A DNA stretch of 10,273 nucleotides from an uncultured Gammaproteobacteria bacterium (GTDB lineage: Bacteria; Pseudomonadota; Gammaproteobacteria; Nitrosococcales; Methylophagaceae): the NCBI GenBank assembly GCA_913058195.1, contig CAJXPP010000056.1, positions 1 through 10,273 on the forward strand, written 5' to 3'. The position numbers and the translations under genes are program-made. The notes below the pieces were generated by a model that was given only the letters and a program-made list of their open reading frames with translations, was not told the origin of the DNA and ran no database searches. Positions 5,897-10,273 of the stretch are shown here, piece after piece (positions within the stretch are counted from its first letter, which is position 1; each line of letters opens with the position of its first letter).

Positions 5897-8800
5897 TTAA
5901 CGTTTCCTTTGTTTAGTATTATTGGTAGGCATATGCATACCACGTAAGCCGCCAATAAGTAGCAACAACATTACCGCAAATAATAAAGTTAAAGCTAATT
6001 TTGAGTCTGTTTCAGTTTCTTGTTGAGATTGTTCATCTACTTGCTGTTCTTGTTGTTGTGTTTTCAGTGGCTCATCTTCTAGATTAATCTCAACAATAGT
6101 AGAAGGTAAAGAGTTCACTTCTTGGCTTACTTTTGTTGACTGTAATATCGCTTCTAACTGCTGGAAACCTTCTTGATTAACATAAGATTCTAACCACGGA
6201 TAAATAGGATTGTTAGGATTAGTGTGACCACTACCTGGTAAGCCATGCTCTAACACTATTTCTGTGAACTGCTCAGCCAGTTGCTTAATCTGCTCCTCAT
6301 CAGCGTCCCAAAAGTTTTTTTGTGCTGCTACTAACATCACCGCCAACATATTACTTTTGACATGCACATTGTGCCCTTGCTGCAAGAACTCATCTAAGCC
6401 TAGTGCTAATTTATCATCAATGTAAACCGCTTTAACTTCATCCCATACCCAGCTTTTTACTACACTAGGATTGGTCACTTGCCAGCCCCAAAGATATTCT
6501 AAAAACTCACTGCCCATAGTTCTTGCACCGGCATACCCTTCATCCATTAGAGGTACAAGCCATTGAGGATTAAGAAAGCGACCACGTAATTCAGATAATA
6601 AAGCGACGTGTAATGACTCAACTTTCATATTCTCACTATCAGCATACGAGAGGATGTAATTATTAGGTACTACGCCCTGTTGCACCGTTTCAACGGCTAA
6701 ACTTAAACCACCCAAATAGTCGAAAGAATCGTTATTATCAAGCAAGCCATATAAATTACTCGCGCGACCTAAATAAGTATTATCCACCGTCGCTAATCGT
6801 TGTTTAAATATATTCTGGCTCGCCTCGCCTTGGATGCCATTACCATAAGCATGCCCCATTCGATTTATATACGTTTGTGCTATTTGGCTTCTATCTTGCC
6901 ACGAGCCTGAACGCTCAACCAAACGGTTTACACCCGCGCCATAAGAACCTGGCGTAGTACCAAAAATGCGATAACTTGCTTCCCGACCAGCTTGTTCGGC
7001 ATTCATACCCGCATTAAGAGCTGCGCTTGCATCTTTAACCCAGCGTGCTGCGACACGATTTATTTTTAAAGGTTCACTGCCTGGCTGTGTTAAGCCTTCT
7101 AGAGGACTTAATGCACTCTCTAAAGCATAAGTTAATGCAGGGTAATGTTGGCGAATCAAATCAGATGATCCATCTAAGGCCAGTAACACCGCACGTTCTA
7201 ACCAAATTAATTGAGCACCATATAAATCGCGAAATAAGCCTGATGTCGTAAATAAAGCATCATGTCTCACCCTAGAAATAAGGTTATCTTGGTCATCTTT
7301 ATCTGGAGATTGAGTAATATCAAATCGTTGTAAGCCTTTAAATATACCGCGGCTATTCCATACCGGTTTTACCCCTAACATATCAAAGCCAAACGCAATC
7401 ATAGCGCCTTCATCACGCACCACATCTGACGCCCACAGAACAATGGCATCTGTACCTTCTAATTCTTCACTGGTTGATGATTCTGATAACTGGCTCAGTT
7501 CACTCGCTTCTACGCGCGCTTTACTAGCTAACTCAACACCCACTTTATGACCTAAACGTGAGGGTATTAAACTGCTGTCCATGGCATAAAAATTTCGTCC
7601 TGTCGGTAATACTTCCGGAGTACGAATAGGATCATTTCCCTTGCCCACTTTAATATATTGACCATTAAGCCCAGCCAATAAAGCCTGCATTTCCGCTTTA
7701 GGTGACTTCGCTAATAGCGAATGCCAGTTTTCATCTAATGTGCGATTCTGGCTCATCGATGTCAACATTGTTGTAATGGCATCAGCTGACCAATCACGGC
7801 CAAAAACATGCAAGCCTAATGGCATAAAGTCTTCTTGTAATTTCGTTAAATAGTGACCTACTTCATGCACTAATAAGTCATCATCAATTTGATAAAAGTC
7901 GGTAATACCACGAACCGCTAACTCACTCGACATACTCGCTTGAAGTTCTTCTTGTAAGTTAAGGTCTTCAACCAGTTTTTTAATCTCAACAATTGCACGG
8001 TGGCGTATCGCCTCGGCATTAACCGGCGCTGATTCAAAGCTTTCTACCAATTGTCGTAATGACAATAAATCATCATAAAGTGCTGTACTTTCTAATGGCG
8101 GTGTCAGATGATCAATCATCACCGCTAATCCGCGACGCTTAGCCTGTATTCCCTCACCCACACCATCAACGATATAGGGATAAATACTCGGTAAATCACC
8201 TAAAACCACGGTTGGATAATCTTCATCACTCATGCCGACACGATGACGAGGTAAAAACTCATAGGTCGAATGGCGACCTAAGTGAACTAAGGCATCTGCC
8301 TCAAACCCCTTTTGCAGCCATTGATAAAATGCCACATATTGATGAGGCGGTGGAAAGGATAAATTAGCATGCAAAAGCTCCTCATTTATTTCCCAACCAC
8401 GAGGGGGTTGAGGCCCGACAAATACATTGCCAAATTGAATGCCCGGCAAAACAAACTGATCATCCTGCACCATGATATATCCCGGAGCTTCACCCCAACC
8501 ACGAATGCCTTCTATGCCTTGATTTGCAATAGCTTCAACCAAAACTTGAGCTTTTTTCCAATCCAAATTATTGGGTTCTGAATACATCAGTTCTAATTGT
8601 TCGAGCAAATTCAAAGCACGGTTTCGTGCAGGATGCTCAACGCCATCTAAAGCATGGTGTAAATCCTTAACCACCCTCTTCATTAAGCGTTTACCAATGT
8701 TTTTATCTTCTAAGTTAACAGCACGCTGTAACATCATATGCAGATAACCTAATGGCCCATTGACCATTTCTTGTTGAACACCCTCAGGAAAATCATTAAA

Positions 8801-10225
8801 CCATTCTAGATATTCAGCTTTGCTGACTAATTGAACATGAGTCGACATCGTTTTTAAAGCCGGACCATCTTCAGGTAAATTAACGCCTTTATCTTGCAAT
8901 ATATCCAGTAAATCTTCAGCTGACTTTGGTAATTCACCTAGCTGATAACCTTCAGCCTTTAATGCTAATAACATATCAAATAATGATTCAGGCACATTCA
9001 AATTATCAGCACCAATATTATGTCTACCGGGAGGATGGTTATAATAAATAATGGCTACTTTTTTATCTTTATTTTGTTTTTGTTGCAACACCAACCAGCG
9101 ATTAACCCGTTGTGTCATCAATGTCACCTGTCTATCAATTGGCAAGGTCAAAGTCATTTCTGCCCCAGTCAAAGTATCAGTAGTGGGCTTACTCATCGCA
9201 GACACAACCATAGCTTGGCTAATGCCTTGCAACTCAGGCATGGCGACACGGTAATGAACCGAGTTCCAGCCTAAACCTTCCTCAGATAATAACCACTCAT
9301 CTTCGGTATTATCAGAAAGGCGAATTCCTTTCATAACCGGCACATTTAGTTCGACTAAGTATTGGTTAACCTGCTCCCTACCCTCACCAGCACCTACAAC
9401 AAAGTTTTGTAAAGAAATAATTAAGCGGATTTTTTTTCTATTGTTGGTAAGTAAGGCTACAGCTTCAATACTGGCTTTACCCCAACCTGCTAATACTGTC
9501 ATACACCCTACATCGACAGTTCCAATCCCAGAACAAAGAGAGTCTAATAATGCTTTTTCACCCTGGCGATCGCCAGTTTCATAGTCTAAAAGTACTACCC
9601 ATGATTTTTTTTGTGCAAAGTCAAATTGTTCCAAAGGCACCACATGGTCTAAATAATAACCACGTAAGGGTGAAACTAACTGAGGAGAAACCTTTGTTGT
9701 ACTGTCTTTAAGTAAATGACTAAGTTGATCAAATAAGCCCTGCATATTAGTGCTATTTCGGCCTAGCCAAAATAAACGGGTTAATAACCAATCATTATAT
9801 TGGGGAAATAACGCTAAGCGTTCATTAAGCCATTGCTGAGGATCTTGTGTTGGTTCGGGGTTTTTCATCAGGCGATCAATATCAGCATTAAGCAATAATG
9901 CTTGCCCATGTACCCTTGAACTCTTTACCAAGCGTCGATCACTATGAACGGCAATAAAGTTACTGACTAACCCCTGAGATAACGTCTTATTAAGCAATAA
10001 GGCACTATCACCAAACACACCACCAGAGAACACTAAATCAGCTGATTTCAATAAGCTAGTTTGTTGCTGTGGGCTTAATGATAACCATTGTTCTGTGGTG
10101 CGAATATGAATTTGTTCAGTTGGCTTATCTTTTAAAAAGTCATGTGCACCTGATACAACTTCTGCCACATTACGTGGCGACACAATAGCCAATATTGTGT
10201 CTGCATAAACAGGCACTGTTAACAC
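5897..10225 (-). CDS. CobN/magnesium-chelatase H-family protein, periplasmic and membrane-anchored, HmuS-like (N-terminus missing)
   Basis: A 1442-residue partial protein; numbering starts at the first genomic codon (10225). The first residues (VLTVPVYA, then DTILAIV) look like the end of a signal peptide cut after A8, so only some 15-20 residues are probably missing. The CobN core is clear: YYNHPPGRHNIGADN (394-408), GWGEAPGYI (576-584), LPGIQFGNVFVGPQPPRGW (593-611), LVHLGRHSTYEFLPRH (646-661), GEGIQAKRRG with IDHLTPPL (690-711), TGRNFYAMD (875-883), TPGSYGAGVNRL (1091-1102) and FLNPQWLVPLMDEGYAGA (1217-1234). A Gln/Glu-rich linker (1390-1405) leads to one transmembrane helix (1410-1427) and a basic tail (KQRKR). 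The tail should be cytoplasmic, putting the large domain in the periplasm. Canonical CobN is cytosolic and works with CobS/CobT in aerobic B12 synthesis. Here the partners are a proton channel and DUF2149, as in the HmuS group of haem-uptake loci. Family is sure; substrate and direction are not. Confidence 0.93.
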   Translation of the reverse strand: MLTVPVYADTILAIVSPRNVAEVVSGAHDFLKDKPTEQIHIRTTEQWLSLSPQQQTSLLKSADLVFSGGVFGDSALLLNKTLSQGLVSNFIAVHSDRRLVKSSRVHGQALLLNADIDRLMKNPEPTQDPQQWLNERLALFPQYNDWLLTRLFWLGRNSTNMQGLFDQLSHLLKDSTTKVSPQLVSPLRGYYLDHVVPLEQFDFAQKKSWVVLLDYETGDRQGEKALLDSLCSGIGTVDVGCMTVLAGWGKASIEAVALLTNNRKKIRLIISLQNFVVGAGEGREQVNQYLVELNVPVMKGIRLSDNTEDEWLLSEEGLGWNSVHYRVAMPELQGISQAMVVSAMSKPTTDTLTGAEMTLTLPIDRQVTLMTQRVNRWLVLQQKQNKDKKVAIIYYNHPPGRHNIGADNLNVPESLFDMLLALKAEGYQLGELPKSAEDLLDILQDKGVNLPEDGPALKTMSTHVQLVSKAEYLEWFNDFPEGVQQEMVNGPLGYLHMMLQRAVNLEDKNIGKRLMKRVVKDLHHALDGVEHPARNRALNLLEQLELMYSEPNNLDWKKAQVLVEAIANQGIEGIRGWGEAPGYIMVQDDQFVLPGIQFGNVFVGPQPPRGWEINEELLHANLSFPPPHQYVAFYQWLQKGFEADALVHLGRHSTYEFLPRHRVGMSDEDYPTVVLGDLPSIYPYIVDGVGEGIQAKRRGLAVMIDHLTPPLESTALYDDLLSLRQLVESFESAPVNAEAIRHRAIVEIKKLVEDLNLQEELQASMSSELAVRGITDFYQIDDDLLVHEVGHYLTKLQEDFMPLGLHVFGRDWSADAITTMLTSMSQNRTLDENWHSLLAKSPKAEMQALLAGLNGQYIKVGKGNDPIRTPEVLPTGRNFYAMDSSLIPSRLGHKVGVELASKARVEASELSQLSESSTSEELEGTDAIVLWASDVVRDEGAMIAFGFDMLGVKPVWNSRGIFKGLQRFDITQSPDKDDQDNLISRVRHDALFTTSGLFRDLYGAQLIWLERAVLLALDGSSDLIRQHYPALTYALESALSPLEGLTQPGSEPLKINRVAARWVKDASAALNAGMNAEQAGREASYRIFGTTPGSYGAGVNRLVERSGSWQDRSQIAQTYINRMGHAYGNGIQGEASQNIFKQRLATVDNTYLGRASNLYGLLDNNDSFDYLGGLSLAVETVQQGVVPNNYILSYADSENMKVESLHVALLSELRGRFLNPQWLVPLMDEGYAGARTMGSEFLEYLWGWQVTNPSVVKSWVWDEVKAVYIDDKLALGLDEFLQQGHNVHVKSNMLAVMLVAAQKNFWDADEEQIKQLAEQFTEIVLEHGLPGSGHTNPNNPIYPWLESYVNQEGFQQLEAILQSTKVSQEVNSLPSTIVEINLEDEPLKTQQQEQQVDEQSQQETETDSKLALTLLFAVMLLLLIGGLRGMHMPTNNTKQRKR

Positions 10226-10273
10226 CTGTCTCTTATACACATCTGACGCTGCCGACGATCTACTCTGTGTAGA
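10226..10273 (-). other. Illumina Nextera i5-side adapter (not genomic)
   Basis: Positions 10226-10244 are the mosaic end (ctgtctcttatacacatct), 10245-10258 match the Nextera read-1 adapter, 10259-10266 (tctactct) sit where the i5 index belongs, and 10267-10273 (gtgtaga) match the start of the P5 sequence. From memory the index is the complement of Nextera S504. The GTG read from 10240 on the minus strand gives a false MYKRQ start to the CobN-like protein, which is really open at its N-terminus. Confidence 0.98.

Noticed and set aside
7045..9274. Several 67-84 residue plus-strand frames opposite the CobN-like gene.
   Set aside because: They are complements of a long gene with clear family motifs throughout, and show no domain or start signal of their own.
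5897..10225. Calling the large gene cobN, the cobaltochelatase of vitamin B12 synthesis.
   Set aside because: Exported topology, altered loop residues and proton-channel/DUF2149 neighbours do not fit that role; only family membership is supported.

Overview
The window is one assembled or cloned fragment from an AT-rich proteobacterium, most likely a gammaproteobacterium. The evidence is an IlvI/IlvH/PyrC set that resembles gammaproteobacterial proteins, together with a short class I ketol-acid reductoisomerase. I cannot name the genus. Both ends are sequencing-library adapter (1-47 and 10226-10273), so only 48-10225 is biological. The adapters create false starts for the first and last reading frames.

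Left part (48-3950). A small exported, low-complexity protein (87-461, +) converges on a branched-chain amino acid operon, ilvI-ilvH-ilvC, read on the minus strand (3880 down to 533). A strong bidirectional hairpin terminator (476-511) separates them. IlvI and IlvH form acetolactate synthase and IlvC carries out the next step of valine/isoleucine synthesis. ilvI and ilvH overlap by one base. A good sigma70-type promoter (3922-3950) lies just upstream of ilvI, and its spacer contains a near-palindrome.

Middle (3951-5109). pyrC (dihydroorotase, pyrimidine synthesis) is read divergently from ilvI on the plus strand. It ends 21 bases from the end of the next operon.

Right part (5110-10225, minus strand). 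This is the most interesting block: a tight three-gene unit. It holds a very large CobN/magnesium-chelatase-family protein (N-terminus cut by the fragment end), a small MotA/TolQ/ExbB-type proton-channel protein, and a DUF2149 protein with an ExbD-like transmembrane aspartate. The CobN-like protein shows the end of a signal peptide and a C-terminal membrane anchor with a basic tail, so its chelatase domain should face the periplasm. That argues against a role as the cytosolic cobaltochelatase of B12 synthesis. It fits a proton-motive-force-coupled tetrapyrrole system of the HmuS/HmuU/HmuV kind known from Bacteroidetes haem-uptake loci. Substrate and direction (metal insertion or removal) cannot be read from the sequence. 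No RNA genes, insertion sequences or CRISPR arrays were seen.
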